From positions 32,855,790 to 32,919,789 of the forward strand of contig NC_089274.1 of the NCBI RefSeq assembly GCF_963678975.1: a stretch of 64,000 nt of DNA, read 5' to 3'. A program made the position numbers and the translations under genes. The DNA is from Dysidea avara (lineage: Eukaryota; Porifera; Demospongiae; Dictyoceratida; Dysideidae). Shown here piece by piece: positions 11,579 through 23,698 of the stretch (its first letter is position 1; every line of letters starts with the position of its first letter). Below the pieces are notes generated by a model. It did not search any database and was not told the DNA's origin. It saw only the letters and a list, made by a program, of their open reading frames with translations.

Positions 11579-12732
11579 TAACATGTTATACGTGGAGTGT
11601 ATATAATAAGCCCAAAATAAGTTATAGTGCAACATGCTACCAACCCATGTATGTGTTCATACAACAGAAGCACTTCAGTGATCAATATTTCTAGGGAAGG
11701 AGGTGCACGTTGTTGTGTACACATACATGAAAGTTAGTAAGTCCTCGTTGCCACTCATTTGTAAAAGTGGATCAGCAATCAACTCTAGCAGAACATATAG
11801 CTAGCAGTTCTAAAAATACAAGTACAAGTAAAAATTAGGAATTTTAAGTTTGATTAGGGATCAAAAAAAAGTATAGTCAAACAAGGAAAGACTACATTTA
11901 AATCTTGACACTACTACCATGCACCATACCCATTGGCGGGTGGCGAGGTGATATCCAATTGTCTAGCTGAATAACCAAGTATGCTGCATTAATATGGCAT
12001 CAACAAGTCTATCTCATTGAATAAAGATCTGAGGAGCTTTACTGCAGTTAAAGCAGTTCTTCGTAGAGTCAGCTTTACTTAATTTGGTATCATGCAAGAG
12101 ATTTGGCTACTTATAATACCAGTCTAGCTAACTATAAGCCCAAAGTTTCATTGCAATAAAACTTTTGGAGCTGTTATCTACGTATGTAAGTTGTTTGAAA
12201 TCCTTCTTATAAAATGTGTTATTGAAGCTGATTTGAAACATGATGCTATAAACTTACTGTTTACTAATGCAATGCACTGGAATTTGTGCATTGGTGGCCT
12301 AGGTATAGTTTGTATATTGAGGGTTACCTAATTGGCACCTTGGTGACTGTGAAAAAAGGGGAGGGAGGGGTTGAATACTGCTTGCTGGATAAGTCACACT
12401 GTAGCACACAAAGCAAGTGCAAAAATAATTGGATTTTGTTTGGCAGTATGACCCTCAACAATATACATAGCATGATCTAGCTGCATGGATTGATTAGGTT
12501 TCTTTGCGATGTCAAAGTAATTTTCTTTCCTGTCTGGTATATGTGTTACTGCTCCATTGATGGTCCAGAAGACATTGAAAGGTGTGACTTTCAAATCCAC
12601 AGTAGCTGTGCTATGCTCCTACAATTCTAATGCAATGTAAGTACTTCAAAGTAGTGCAGTTTTATTGTAGTTAGTAGCTGGGACCAGGTGATGTAATAAT
12701 GTCCATGTAATGGTGTCCGTAGAATGATCAGT

Positions 12733-12850
12733 TACTTTATAGGGAAGCCATCACGCGGCACTACCGCAATCAACATCTTGCTGCCAACAAAGATAAATGG
12801 GACATTGTGAGGCTGGTTTTAGGGTAGTAGTCTTGGCCAGAAAAGCCCAC
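12733..12850 (+). repeat. Dispersed repeat R1, internally deleted fragment
   Basis: Shares GGAAGCCATCACG and TCAACAAAGATAAATG-like blocks, then a GAGGCTGGTTTT block, with the longer R1 copy at 53.8-54.5 kb. The middle of the repeat is missing here. Confidence 0.5.
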
Positions 12851-13250
12851 ACCTTTATGATCTCTAACAGCACTACCATACTATATTATTAGAATATTTC
12901 ATTTCATACATTGTTTACTAGCCAACAAATGACAGATGTTACTGTAATCAATAGAATCAATTTTCTGCACCCTAGTTTACACATCACATGTCTTTATAAC
13001 AACATGTGTGCGACTACAAACGTGATCAAGTGTTAGATCAACAATCATGTGAACTGTCTAACTGCTGTGTATCCAACCAACCCACCCACCACAAACATCA
13101 CCACAAACATCACCACCAAGACAGATGATCATCAAATATTTTGATAAAATAGATTGGTATTCGTATGATATACAATACAGTCAAAGTCATTGTACGTGTG
13201 AATCAAAACACTGTGTAACAGTTATAGCTGTGCCATTACTTCCTCACCAC

Positions 13251-16200
13251 TTAGTGATGAGATAGTTTTCTAGCAGCTGGGCACATCTTCTTGTTTAAAC
13301 AGTCACTACAACGTGGCTTAACAGGTAAGCATATCTGCTGTCCAAACCCTACCAGCAACCAGTTTACTTCACTCCACTCAGACCTACATTTGGTATATAA
13401 ATCATTACCAAATAAAGCTAGGGGGTGCCAATAGGTATGGGAGTGCAATGGCGGATACAGGGGGGTTGCAATGGTTTCAGTTGAAACCCCCTCTAGATCT
13501 GCCACTGGAGTGTCTATGTTTGTAAATTGATAATTTTTTTCTCATACGAGTGCAGGTCATAGTAATTCATACATTGAAAAATCAACTCTAGATTTTAAAC
13601 TGTCATGCATGATATGAAAATTGATCAATCAAACACACAGTAATGTGAAATGTAGCCCATGAAGCCGGTACACCACATCAATCAGGAACAACAATAATGT
13701 GACTGTCATCGTACAAACATAGCTCCGTACTTCCTTCTTCACGTATAATTTTTGTAGTAAAGTTGCTGCGTACTGTACTTATATAGCAAGTTTTATTCAA
13801 TACGTAAGACCTATAATGTTTCATAAAATTCACAAAATTTATGTAACTGTTACATAATTCAGGGGTTGATGCCGAGGTGGATTTAATTACCAACTTTGGT
13901 ATGAACATAATATACAGAGTTTTAAATTTTAAACAATGAATTATTCATGTCAGAAGATTAATTTTTGTCACATCTACAAGGTAAACCACTTGTGGGTTGA
14001 GAAACAGTTTTGTGGATAGTCTACTGATCACAATTTGTAGTTGCAAATAAATTAGGCAATAGTTACAGGTTACAAGTGGCTTGGACTAATCTATTAGCAA
14101 TAATAATAATAATAATGACATGTCAATACCGTCATTTTTAAAGCTGAAATTAGAAGTGTCATTGCATTGAAAGTAATGATAAACTAGTATTGAAAGTAAT
14201 GATAAACTAGTATTGAAAGTAATGATAAACTAGTATTGACAATAATGACACTGCAACTGGCTAGCTAGACTGTCAATAGCAGTACTGGAATATACAAGTG
14301 ACAAGGTTAGCTCCTTGCATAACTAAATCATATTCAAAGAGATTATCGATGCATTGTGGGTCAGCTCACTGTTACACTTTTTAATTGATTTGTCCTTTAA
14401 GGTTGGTTTGACTGAAATTAATGGACATGAAAGGGAACTGCTTCAAAGAAAGTATACATGTTAAGTGTGATGCATGTTCACAATGATGAATAATTCATAA
14501 CCATTGATTTTATACAAAAAGAATAAATTTCCTAACAGCAATTGTCCTAATACAAAGAGTAATCAGATTTTCTCAACCAAAACCTTCATATCATCAAACC
14601 TTATGACCTGACCACCAACTGAGTGGCATTAGGTCTTGGACATATTAATACACAATAGTAATTGTTACCATATATGAAGGGACCCTTTGTTATGCATTTA
14701 ACAGTAACACACATACCGAGGCAACCAATCCTCTAATGCCTTTCTAGTGTCTTCAGGATCTTTAGTGGTCTTCTTGACCCATCCCAATCTGTTAGAGATC
14801 CTGTGTACATGTGTATCAACAGCAATACCGGTAACATTGCCCCAGGCAATGTCCATCACTAAGTGTGCCATCTTAGGACCAACACCTGGTAATGCCACCT
14901 GGAACACATGAACATTATGTACAGTAGCAAGAGAATGAGATGTGATAATACAACTGTAATATGGAAGTTCACTAGTTTAGTAGCAGTTCTTATGATAAAT
15001 TTTGAGCTTTCATATTACATATTAACTTCATTGTTAGAAACACATAGACATAGACAGTAGACATATCATTAATGACGACTATAGTATGATGACAACAGAT
15101 CGACACAGCTTACTTACTAATTGATCAAATGTCTGTGGAATGTCAGAATCATATTCCTTCACAAGTATTTCAGTGACTCTCTTTATATAGCCAGCTTTTC
15201 TCTGTAAGTATATAGCAAACTTGATAACAAGTAATACATAGCGACTGATCGTAAAACAATTGTATGCTTAACTCAAATGTACTACATTGTAGAGCTTGTG
15301 TATATAATTCGATCACATGACGTACATACAGTTCATACTTCTACTGTACAATTCAAGACTTGTACATGCACAAACAACATATACACAAAAAATTTTTACA
15401 TACCCTCCAGAACCCAACAGGATATATTAACTGAGCTACTTCATCTTCTGGTAAAGTATTAATGTGACTGACTGTCAGTCCGGACTCCTTCAACTGCTGC
15501 ATTGCTCTGGATGTTATCTCATCCTTAGTCTGACTGGATAACATCAGAGAGATTAGAACTTGGTATCTTTTAACCTACACATTAAACAATAAAATACATA
15601 CCTAAACTCAACTCTAAAGACAAAAGTGACTACTTTATTTGAGTGTTTCATCAACAGACTGGCATACATTCTATTAGAGTGTGTTCATACAAATGCATGG
15701 ACTTCATTTATCTGAACAACTAAATCCTTTGTGAATGAACTGGTACCTATGTGTTTAAATGATGTGAGGCCCCAACTGTGCACATTTTGTAATATACATT
15801 GTCAACTGTTGACTGGCTTGATAAATTGCAGCAAACAAATGTATTTCATGTGAAATGTTATAGTGCCAGGGGTCAGAACCTGCATACAAACATTGCCATG
15901 TACATGTCTGGTTACTAAGTTACCCTCTAAATATGGGATGAAACATGCCTACAGGGAGGCCATACTGCCCAAACAATATGGTGCCAGTCTGCCAGAGGTA
16001 AGTAGAATTCTAGGAAACAGGATGGGAACAGAAATTGAGAACAAGAATGACCACCTGAAAATTCCTGATAAAAGTCAACACACCAATATACAAGTTAGAT
16101 TTTGCAGTACAATGCTTCTTTGTAGCATTGGTGGATCCTTCCACTAAAGCATTTGAAATACTCTAATAGAGCAATCACTTGATTAAAACACTCTAATAGA

Positions 16201-19200
16201 GCAGTCAATAATGTTTCACCGGGGACCTGCATTAAAAGCCTGTGAATGGATGCATAGGTTAGGTATATAGAACTCATCAACACTGAAAGTTAGCTACTCC
16301 TTGAACCAAAACTATTTTATTTAAAGATTCAACTATTAAACATGAAGAGGTTTTAAAAGTATTCTAGTTCTACCTAACCGTTCCTATATGTAAGCAGCTT
16401 ATTAGGCCTACCCATGTACAGTGGTTGAATCTTTCTGGTTTTTAGGGAGTAGATAGTTTTCATTATTGGTGACTTAGCTAGTCCATGTATGTACCTTCAT
16501 CAGTTCACAGTCTTTCAATGCGGGATAGCTAGTTAACAACAAAACTTTCTTGACTGCTCTATTAGAGTATTTACTGGAGGTGACTGGTCTATTAGATTGT
16601 TTTAGTGGAAGAATCCAACAATGCTGCAAAGAGCTGTAAAATCCAAACTTTATATTGGCATAATGACCTTTATCAGGCATTTTCCATTGGCTGTTCTGGT
16701 TTCCACTTTCCGTTTCTATCCCATTTCCATTCTACTTATCCCATAACCAGTATGACTTAAATATCACAGATTACTAACGATACCAGTATATCGCCCAACA
16801 CTAATATTTGCATCATGGTACTAAAGTAGTCAGATACATGTACGTACTTTTAGCTGAAGGCAATATAGCTATATGCTTTTTTAAATTTATTTTCCCGGGC
16901 TAGATGGAATAACCTTGCCACCACCCCAGTATTGGCTGTCAAGTGCTGGACAGCTGGATAACACCAACGACTATTAAGAACAAAGCTATAAGCCTACCAT
17001 CAGAATAGGCCAGATCAATACTGACAGATATAGGACAACATGCAGAAGAATGATGACCCCTCAGCTATGATAGCTATATGCTTCAAGTATATAACACCTT
17101 GTGCTACAAGGATGTCTAGCTGTGTTAGGTAACCAAGCAAACTAGTGAGATAATGAAGTTGAACTTCAAAGTACTTCTGATTTAATTACTAGCATTGACT
17201 GCTCTATTAGAGTATTTTGGTCCTTAAGCAAAACTGGTGTGCTATGGTAGCATTGCATGCAAGTTGATGAAATAAAGCATAGGGCAGCTAAAAATTTTAA
17301 ATCGTCAACAGTGCTTACTTGGCCACAATCTAACATATGATATGAAACTGAGTAACTCCAAACCAGCTAGATGCACCACTGAGTTGTGCATGCATACAAG
17401 AGATGCAATTCTGGTCCTGGTTTGACAATTTGATAGACTCAGTGTATAGTATAAACTATCAGCTCATACATAATCACTTATTTTGTGTTTTGATGTAAAA
17501 CTTCATGTAAAAGGACACGGTTGATGTAAAACTACAGTTGAAAAGAACATGGATCAATTCCTTGTGAAAACATAAAGGCTAAGGGTGAACTGAGTAAGAA
17601 ATCAATCCGTGTCCTTTTCAGCCTTAGAAAAATAGCTTCACTGTCTCCCATCACTGCCCATGACATTTCCAGTGTGTACGTGGCTTGAAATTAAATGAAG
17701 TATACATTTTAAAACGAAAGTTGATTAAACACCCCTAGCTCTAAGGCTCAGGGTGTGAAAAAGAGTTGACATAATCAGTGGCGTAGCTAAGGGTGGGCCT
17801 GGGTGGGCACGTGCCCACCCAAATTTCCTTACGAGAGCGGCGCCCGCTGGATTTTGTTATTACCAACAAGAGACAAATGGTGCATACCTTGGTAGCACGA
17901 CATTTTCGTTGTAAATCAGCAGTTGATATTAAAATAAGTTCAATAATTACATCACGCGATTCGTGTAGTTTCAGTGTTTTCTATTTAATGCACATCCTCA
18001 CGTGATCCAAAATTTAGGCGGGGAAGAGAGGAACACGAGGAAGGAGGAATCCAGTCTATTTTTCACATCTGGAATATTGAATTGTGAGCAAAAGCACAGA
18101 TGTTCTTTTGTTGGCGTGGTGAAGTGACCTAAAGTGATAGACAAAAATGGTGTAGCTAAAGTCGGCTGGAGGAGAATAATTGCAATTGGTGGCTGAATTA
18201 AGCCATACGATTATCTCAAGAGCCAGGCTGGAGTATAAAGAGTTGTGTACAAGTACAGATGAGTTAAAGGAGACCAGACAAGGAGGTGTTATAAGTTAGT
18301 TTCAATTTCCAGCTTCTATATCATTCATGCAATAGCATTAGACTAGTGAAATAAGCTGCAGGAACAGCAGCGTAGCGTATTATTAGCTAGCTAGATACAT
18401 TTATGCACTTTTGAAACAGTTTTTAAACCAAATGTATGTAGAGTCCACTAAGTATGGACTCGAATTCTATGCTAATTAGTTGCATGGGGGTGAAATGTGT
18501 GGGTGAGTGTGCCCACCCATTCGTGGAGGCCTGGCTACGCCACTGGACATAATGATTCTGGACCAGACCCTTTTCGAACAGGCGCTTATAATTATAGTCA
18601 ATAAGCACCGTGCTGAGAAAAAGAGGTCTGGCCACATGAGACTAATGTTAGGCCCCTATTTGGTGATCATTAGTTTCTCATCCACCGCCCGCATCCTTCT
18701 TAAGCTACCGCATGGTAAGCCATTATTTACTCTGCGCATGCTCAGAAGAACGCGTGATACCAAACTGTTATAATTTTTTGTTGATGAACGCTACACTGCG
18801 CTATATATCGCCAGGAGAACTGTTGTTTTCCTTAAAAAATTGCTGCAGTGCCAGTTACAATCGTGCTCTATCGACTTCATCAAAGCAGGCTTTCAGTTGA
18901 CTGTCGAAAAACAGTTGGCGATCACGAAAAGTAGGTGAAGGAAATGTTTGTAGTAAGAAAGAAAGTCAATTTGGACAAGGTCTGTACATCAGTGTGTTAA
19001 TATTATAAAATAATGGCATAATGGTAATACCCTCCCGCCCGCATCATAATAATTAGAAAGGCTGGATGAGAAACTAATAATCACCGAATAGGAGCCTTAG
19101 CTCTATATCATTTTTAATTTAAGATACACATGATATGATTAAAAATTTTTTTTGAAGTGGTGTGACTTGAATTCCGTATACATGGTCAAACAGGTAGTAC

Positions 19201-19552
19201 ACATGTTGCAAAAACTGTATACTATATAATACCATAATACCTCAGGTAACACGGTCGTGTCTGCCAGTTTTGCAGCTCCAACATTATCCACCGGAGCATC
19301 AGCCTTCTCCCTCATCTTCCTGATGTTATCAAACTGGTCCCGCCAGTTCTTCGGCTCCCAAGTGGGCACATCTGCGACTTCATCTGGTACAGCTATTTTA
19401 TCTTCTTCATACTCTACCTTTACAAGCTTTCTGCCTTGTTTGCTATCACTCCCTCCGCGTTTCCTTAGCCGCATACCTGCCATAAGGCGCTGTTGATGAT
19501 AAACCAAACTCGGAATCAACGAAAATCGGTGGAAAGCATTATAAGCGTGCAT
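13251..19552 (-). CDS. NTH1: Endonuclease III-like DNA glycosylase/AP lyase, five exons
   Basis: Exons: 19241-19552, 15404-15574, 15118-15201, 14717-14898, 13251-13383. All introns are GT-AG and the phases agree (0,0,0,2), giving 293 residues, near the family length. It removes oxidised pyrimidines and cuts the abasic strand in base excision repair. Visible: [10 protein letters not shown], the helix-hairpin-helix [10 protein letters not shown] with the catalytic Lys, VDTHVHRI with the catalytic Asp, and the [4Fe-4S] ligands C-x6-C-x2-C-x5-C at the C-terminus (from CLPVKPRC). The N-terminus ([16 protein letters not shown]) is basic and hydroxylated, compatible with a mitochondrial presequence; a later Met ([11 protein letters not shown]-like) could give a nuclear form. 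Exon 3 has no ATG and was found by reading splice sites. Intron 1 (3.7 kb) has absorbed three mobile elements. The stop TAA is at 13251-13253. Confidence 0.93.
13446..13507. mobile_element. Very short hAT-like MITE in NTH1 intron 4
   Basis: Inverted ends CAATGGCGGATACAGGGGGG and, at the right, CCCCCTCTAGATCTGCCACTG; the ends resemble the CAGTGGCGGAT termini of hAT elements. Only a GAGTG direct repeat flanks it, not a full 8 bp, so the assignment is tentative. It sits 62 bases upstream of exon 5. Confidence 0.55.
14166..14234. repeat. Tandem repeat, 3 x 23 bp
   Basis: Three identical units of ATTGAAAGTAATGATAAACT plus AGT, inside NTH1 intron 4. Flanking AGTGTCATT and AATGACACT are inverted, so the array may sit in the loop of a small foldback element. 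Confidence 0.85.
15996..16741. mobile_element. Foldback element with ACTCTAATAGAGCA motifs
   Basis: The left arm, about 15996-16210, pairs inverted with 16551-16741: TAAGTAGAAT against ATTCTACTTA at the outer edges, then CCTGATAAAAGTCA, GCATTGGTGGATCCTTCCAC and two ACTCTAATAGAGCAxTCA motifs, mirrored on the right as TGACTGCTCTATTAGAGTAT and a mutated second copy. The arms are clearly diverged. It lies in NTH1 intron 1. No coding. Confidence 0.65.
17776..18545. mobile_element. Non-autonomous hAT element (family C)
   Basis: 770 bp with ends CAGTGGCGTAGCTAAGG and, at the right, CCTGGCTACGCCACTG, and inner TGGGTGGGCA blocks mirrored too. The 8-bp direct duplication GACATAAT at 17768-17775 and 18546-18553 identifies hAT. 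The small ORF at 17793-18005 lies inside it and is not a gene. Located in NTH1 intron 1. Confidence 0.9.
18651..19096. mobile_element. PIF/Harbinger-like MITE
   Basis: 446 bp, left end GGCCCCTATTTGGTGATCAT then TAGTTTCTCATCCA; right end inverted with four mismatches in the first 24 bases. Flanked by TTA on both sides (18648-18650, 19097-19099), the 3-bp duplication usual for PIF/Harbinger. It lies 105 bp from the hAT element, in NTH1 intron 1. Confidence 0.85.
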
Positions 19553-19592
19553 TAAAATTAATAATCGTGTTCTGCTCGAAATAATTAGGAAA
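19553..19592. promoter_or_regulatory. Bidirectional promoter core, NTH1 / MRPS18C
   Basis: Only 40 bp separate the NTH1 start (minus) from the first MRPS18C ATG (plus). The two transcripts must share, and probably overlap in, their promoter region. No TATA box is seen. Confidence 0.55.
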
Positions 19593-22500
19593 ATGTCGGC
19601 GTTGTCACTGCACAGGCTTACACAACGATTACCATGGAGCCATTGTAAGGATATTGTGTGATGTGTGTGCAGTGTTTATGTGTAATACAACCTGCAGGTC
19701 ATCGTACTGGATATATGTTTAAATCCACTTCACGTGCTGTAAGTTGCATACCTGTATCCTATTTTGTGCTTTTATGCGAGATAATGGGATTGTGAGGAAC
19801 TAGAGATTGTCTCCATTGCTGGCTTTAAATCATGTGAACATGTTCACCATGAATGCAAGACCTAATGGCATAGTGCAATGGTATCCATCTCGTCTGTGTT
19901 AATATGTGTGGACAAGCTTGATAGTAAGAGTTGTGTTAAGGAGTTGATTTAGTGTGGTGTCACAGACATGTCATCTCTTACATGCATCAATGAAGGGGAA
20001 GATTTTCAAGGATACTATCAATTATCAGACTACATAGTTCTGTCTGAACATTACCAAGCATACTGTACTGGCTGCAACTCCACACTGTTAAGTATGCATA
20101 GCTGATTGTTGGAGGATAATTGTTTCCTACTTTGTGGTTCAATAACCCAAGCTGCTGAATTTCTAGTAACAGAAGTTCAACTAGAAATTGTTATATATTA
20201 TATATGCATGTATAGACATTTTAATATGTATATACGTGTAGACGTTAATTAATTCCTGTAGTCTGAAGTAGGGATTAAATGTCTACTAGTATACTTCAGG
20301 TGTAGGTGACTTCCCTTGTTCATTGATCCCCAATTGAACTTAAAATTCCTAAATTTTACTTGTACTGTACCTGTATTGCATTAAGAGTGTATAACTATAT
20401 AATTGTCAGCCCCAAACTGCTTATGGTATTTGTGTGTGTTTTATTAGAGTATTAAGAAATAGCTTTACTGTAACTGGTATGCAAAGTCTTACTGCCATCA
20501 TCTCTGCTGCTACAATCACATGTCATTAAATTGTTTATGCTGTGGGAAATCATTGTTACTCTAATGTAATTATGGCTGACATGTAACTCTTGTACCGTAT
20601 AACCTAAATATTTTGAGGGGGGAAATTTTCACTGATTTCACAGTTATCAGCAAAAATTTTATCCTTGAAACATTTAGACCTCCATATAGTCTACAAATAT
20701 GCAAAAAAAAAATATTGTTAGCAACATTTCTCAACCTTGAAGAATTTGCCCCTTGAAATATTTAGGCTATACGGTACCATCATGTGATTAGCATACCAGT
20801 AATTTTGCACACTTCACTAGACCCATTAGTGTATTAGAATGAGCAGCCATAGTGTGTATCTTCATATGATCAAAGGCATGAAGTGAATAATACCACTACT
20901 TATATGATGTGGTTTATTACAGATTGTACCTATGCCAAAAGTTGGACCACTGCTACCAGGAGTAAATGATTGTGATAATAATAATTGTTTGTGCACAAAC
21001 CGAGTTGAAATTGACTATAAGGTATGGGCTATGTGCAAACTACCAAATTTTTGAGGGATTGTTCTATTAGAGTAGTTGAGCATTTAATCTATACCACAAA
21101 GTTACATATGTTACAGTAATGTGAACATAGGTCCCTAGGAGTTAGTTTGGTTAAATACTGTATCATACACATTATGATACAACACTGATGTTCTTTTAAG
21201 ACAAGTGTATTATGTTTCTACATACATTATGCATCACAAAATTATGTGACCTGAAGATGGTCCACATGATACTTTTTGTACAACACAAGAAGCCATGTTT
21301 GTTGATTATATGTATAGTGGAGTACTTCACCCAGTGCTATTATTGATCTTATCCTCCATCACAGAATGCCAGATTTTTGTCCCAGTTCACCTCACCAGTG
21401 ACAGGAAACATATTACCCAGAACACTAACTAGTAAGTTACACCTTAAAATACCATATATAATGACGAAAGTTTTGTGTGACTAAAGTTTGGCAATTTGAA
21501 GCCTGTATCATGTCTGCAAAGAATTGTGTATGACCCCAGTCAGACTGCACTCTCCATTACTTATTGTTATTAGAGCTGTGCAATGACCAGCACTGAAGGT
21601 CTGACAGCAACAGTGCTGTAGCCTTTGGATTACTTAACCTAACAAGCAGAAACTGGAGATTTAAACACGTTACTTAACCTACGTACAGTAGCAATAAGAT
21701 GAAACAGAAAATGAGACAAAGAAAAGGAAAGAATCCCTCCTAGCTCAGGATTTGAACTCCAATCACTCAACAGCCTCTTTCAGGAGGGACGGATTTTAAC
21801 CTACTAGCATCTATCATTCATTGGTTTGCTTACACATGCATTTACAGCAGAAGGGGCCATAAGAGTTTCAGACCATTGTGATTGGGTAAGTGTTGACTTT
21901 TCTTCGTAAGTTTGAAGTACTGAAGTAATGCCACCTTTGCAATGTGCACAGGTACAGTATCAAGTGCCGTATGCTTCCTCTTTACAAACTGGAATTTTTG
22001 GTTGAGAAAAGTTTGGTGGATATATTCTAATTTGACGAGTTTGCCAACATTTTCTGCTATACAGTATTTCAGTCTGTCAATAATATAGCCGTAGGGATTA
22101 AATGTCAACCAGTATATGTAGCTCAGGTAGCTGTAGGTCCATTGTTTCATTGCTTTTATTCCTTAAGATTTCTAATTTTTTGTTTACTTTTTTTGTAGTA
22201 ACATACAAGTATTTCAACCATCATCAAAGGAAAGAATGGTGCCAGGCCCATTATAGAAACTAATTGTGCAATTAATTGAATGCATATCCCAACTATCAAA
22301 TACTGAATTCCATGCTATGTTTCAGAACAGTAAAAGAGAGCTCTTGTGCAATCAATCCGCAGGAATTAAAGTACTAAAGTCATGACACATTACTGCCAAT
22401 CAACACCTATGTGATAGTGGAGAAAGAAATGGGACATATTGGAGGACAAGTAGCTGCTGCAGTTGGCGAAAAGGCAAGTTTCAGGCCGAAGCGATGCTGA

Positions 22501-23199
22501 ACAGTGAAGAAATCAATCCCAGAGCCTTATCCATAGTCGAGTTACCCATCTGCTTTGCTGGAGGCATCAGTCAGGCAGAGTCAGCAGAATATTCAGTTAA
22601 TTTTTTTAAATTTCACAGAAACTTGTTGGAGGGACATTAATGGGCTTGGTTATGCCTAACTGCCAAGGGCTGGTCTGTGGGCGATATTTAGACAAGAAAG
22701 TCCAAACCTCATTGATCCCTACTATACAGTAATACTGGTGCATTGTATTTTGGACATATTAGGAGTATGCAGATTGGCACAGTGGAAAATAGGAAAATCA
22801 ATCAAGAAGGCAAGATGTGCAGGTGTGTAACAGCTCCATACACTCTGTAGCTGCAAATTACATTGATACCACTAGAATCTAATACTAGTACAAGGAGTAT
22901 GTAGAGACATAAGCTTGTTAGACAAACAAATAACCCAAGATGGTTTATTGATGTTTGGGTATATGTACTTACAAGAGTCGTTATTTGCATGGTATAACAT
23001 GTACAACTGGTTCAGAGATTTATTGGACGTACTGTATGCATACACTAGCATAAGTGGGACCACATACGTTGAGGTGTTCACTAGGGGTGTGTATACTGTT
23101 TACAGTGTCTATGTGATGTGTGTACATTGTTCTGTAGGGTTGATGCCTATTATTGGCAAACATCCAGAATACGCTCGTGATCCACCATTGTTTTATTGA
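19593..23199 (+). CDS. MRPS18C: Mitochondrial small-subunit ribosomal protein bS18m (S18C type)
   Basis: Certain exons: 20923-21021, 21365-21431, 22763-22822, 23138-23199; all have AG/GT borders and matching phases (0,1,1) and give 95 residues. They read IDYKNARFLSQFTSPVTGN across the first junction, PRTLTRVCRLAQWKIGKSIK across the second and ARCAGLMPIIGKHPEYARD across the third, the core of bacterial-type S18 in its mitochondrial C form, which binds 16S-type rRNA in the small subunit platform. A CxC pair just before (NNCLCTN) matches the Cys region of S18C. The first exon at 19593 encodes MSALSLHRLTQRLPWSH, a good mitochondrial presequence, but its best donor (after 19644) gives phase 1, which does not fit exon 20923; a weaker donor after 19655 does, or a small exon is missing. 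The 5' structure is therefore provisional. Confidence 0.85.
20595..20774. mobile_element. TA-flanked MITE (family B, copy 2)
   Basis: 180 bp with ends CCGTATAACCTAAATATTTT and, at the right, AAATATTTAGGCTATACGG, flanked by TA. Same family as 11386-11578, with internal divergence. It lies upstream of the second MRPS18C exon. Confidence 0.82.
21715..21795 (-). repeat. tRNA-like SINE fragment
   Basis: On the minus strand GGAGTTCAAATCC is a good Pol III B box, and the flanking blocks TCCCTCCT and AGGAGGGA can pair like an acceptor stem. No convincing A box is seen, so this is a fragment or diverged copy, within a MRPS18C intron. Confidence 0.4.
22430..22735 (+). repeat. Dispersed repeat R1 copy
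   Basis: Shares with the 53.8-54.5 kb copy the blocks AATCAATCCCAGAGCCTTA..CATAGTCGAGTTACC, GGCATCAGTCAG, AACTTGTTGGA and GCTTGGTTATGCCTAAC in the same order. It lies in the last-but-one MRPS18C intron. Confidence 0.6.
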
Positions 23200-23698
23200 C
23201 CCTGTTGTGTACATCATGTGTCATCTATCAATGAATCTGTTATGAAATATACTGAACATTACGTATGTAGTAAACATACATATTGTAGTATAGTGTCAAC
23301 GATGGAGTATACATCCTTGCATTTACATTCATGTTATGTACGTCATATTGTATTGAGAAATTTTAGTTGAATGTCCACCTTTATCTTGAACTGCAAACCA
23401 GAAGGTACACAAAATTTGCTGAAGACAATACCATTCAATAATATACCTTGTGTGTTAATCATTGGTGCAACCTCATAACATTTGTGAATAGCTAGTTTTG
23501 TAGTCCAAAAATTGTCTTTTAGGTACATAATATCATTTACTAAATACAGAGTGATCCTTCCATTCTACAAGTTGCTCCAATCTACCACATGTCTTCAACG
23601 TTTTATTCCTTAAATATGTCTTTGTTGCGATGACTATGAATTTGTTTGTATACAACTTTCAATTATGTACAAAAATAATTTACAGTCCTAAAATTTTG

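Larger units (their letters stand above)
9315..13250. other. Gene-free stretch between SDR and NTH1
   Basis: Contains the SDR 3' flank with a perfect palindrome, a hAT MITE, a TA-flanked MITE, a second perfect palindrome and a short fragment of a dispersed repeat, each listed separately. The ORFs at 9429-9671, 9639-9830, 12286-12480 and 12394-12600 show no domain or coding character. Nothing else is evident. Confidence 0.6.

Noticed and set aside
17793-18005. 70-codon ORF beginning at the hAT end
   Set aside because: Entirely inside the non-autonomous hAT element; no transposase similarity.
19959-20083. Candidate internal MRPS18C exon
   Set aside because: AG and GT borders exist, but the translation does not resemble S18C and the exit phase does not fit the next exon.
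22915-23199. 94-codon plus ORF
   Set aside because: Its last 20 codons are the real final MRPS18C exon; the rest is read-through of the preceding intron.
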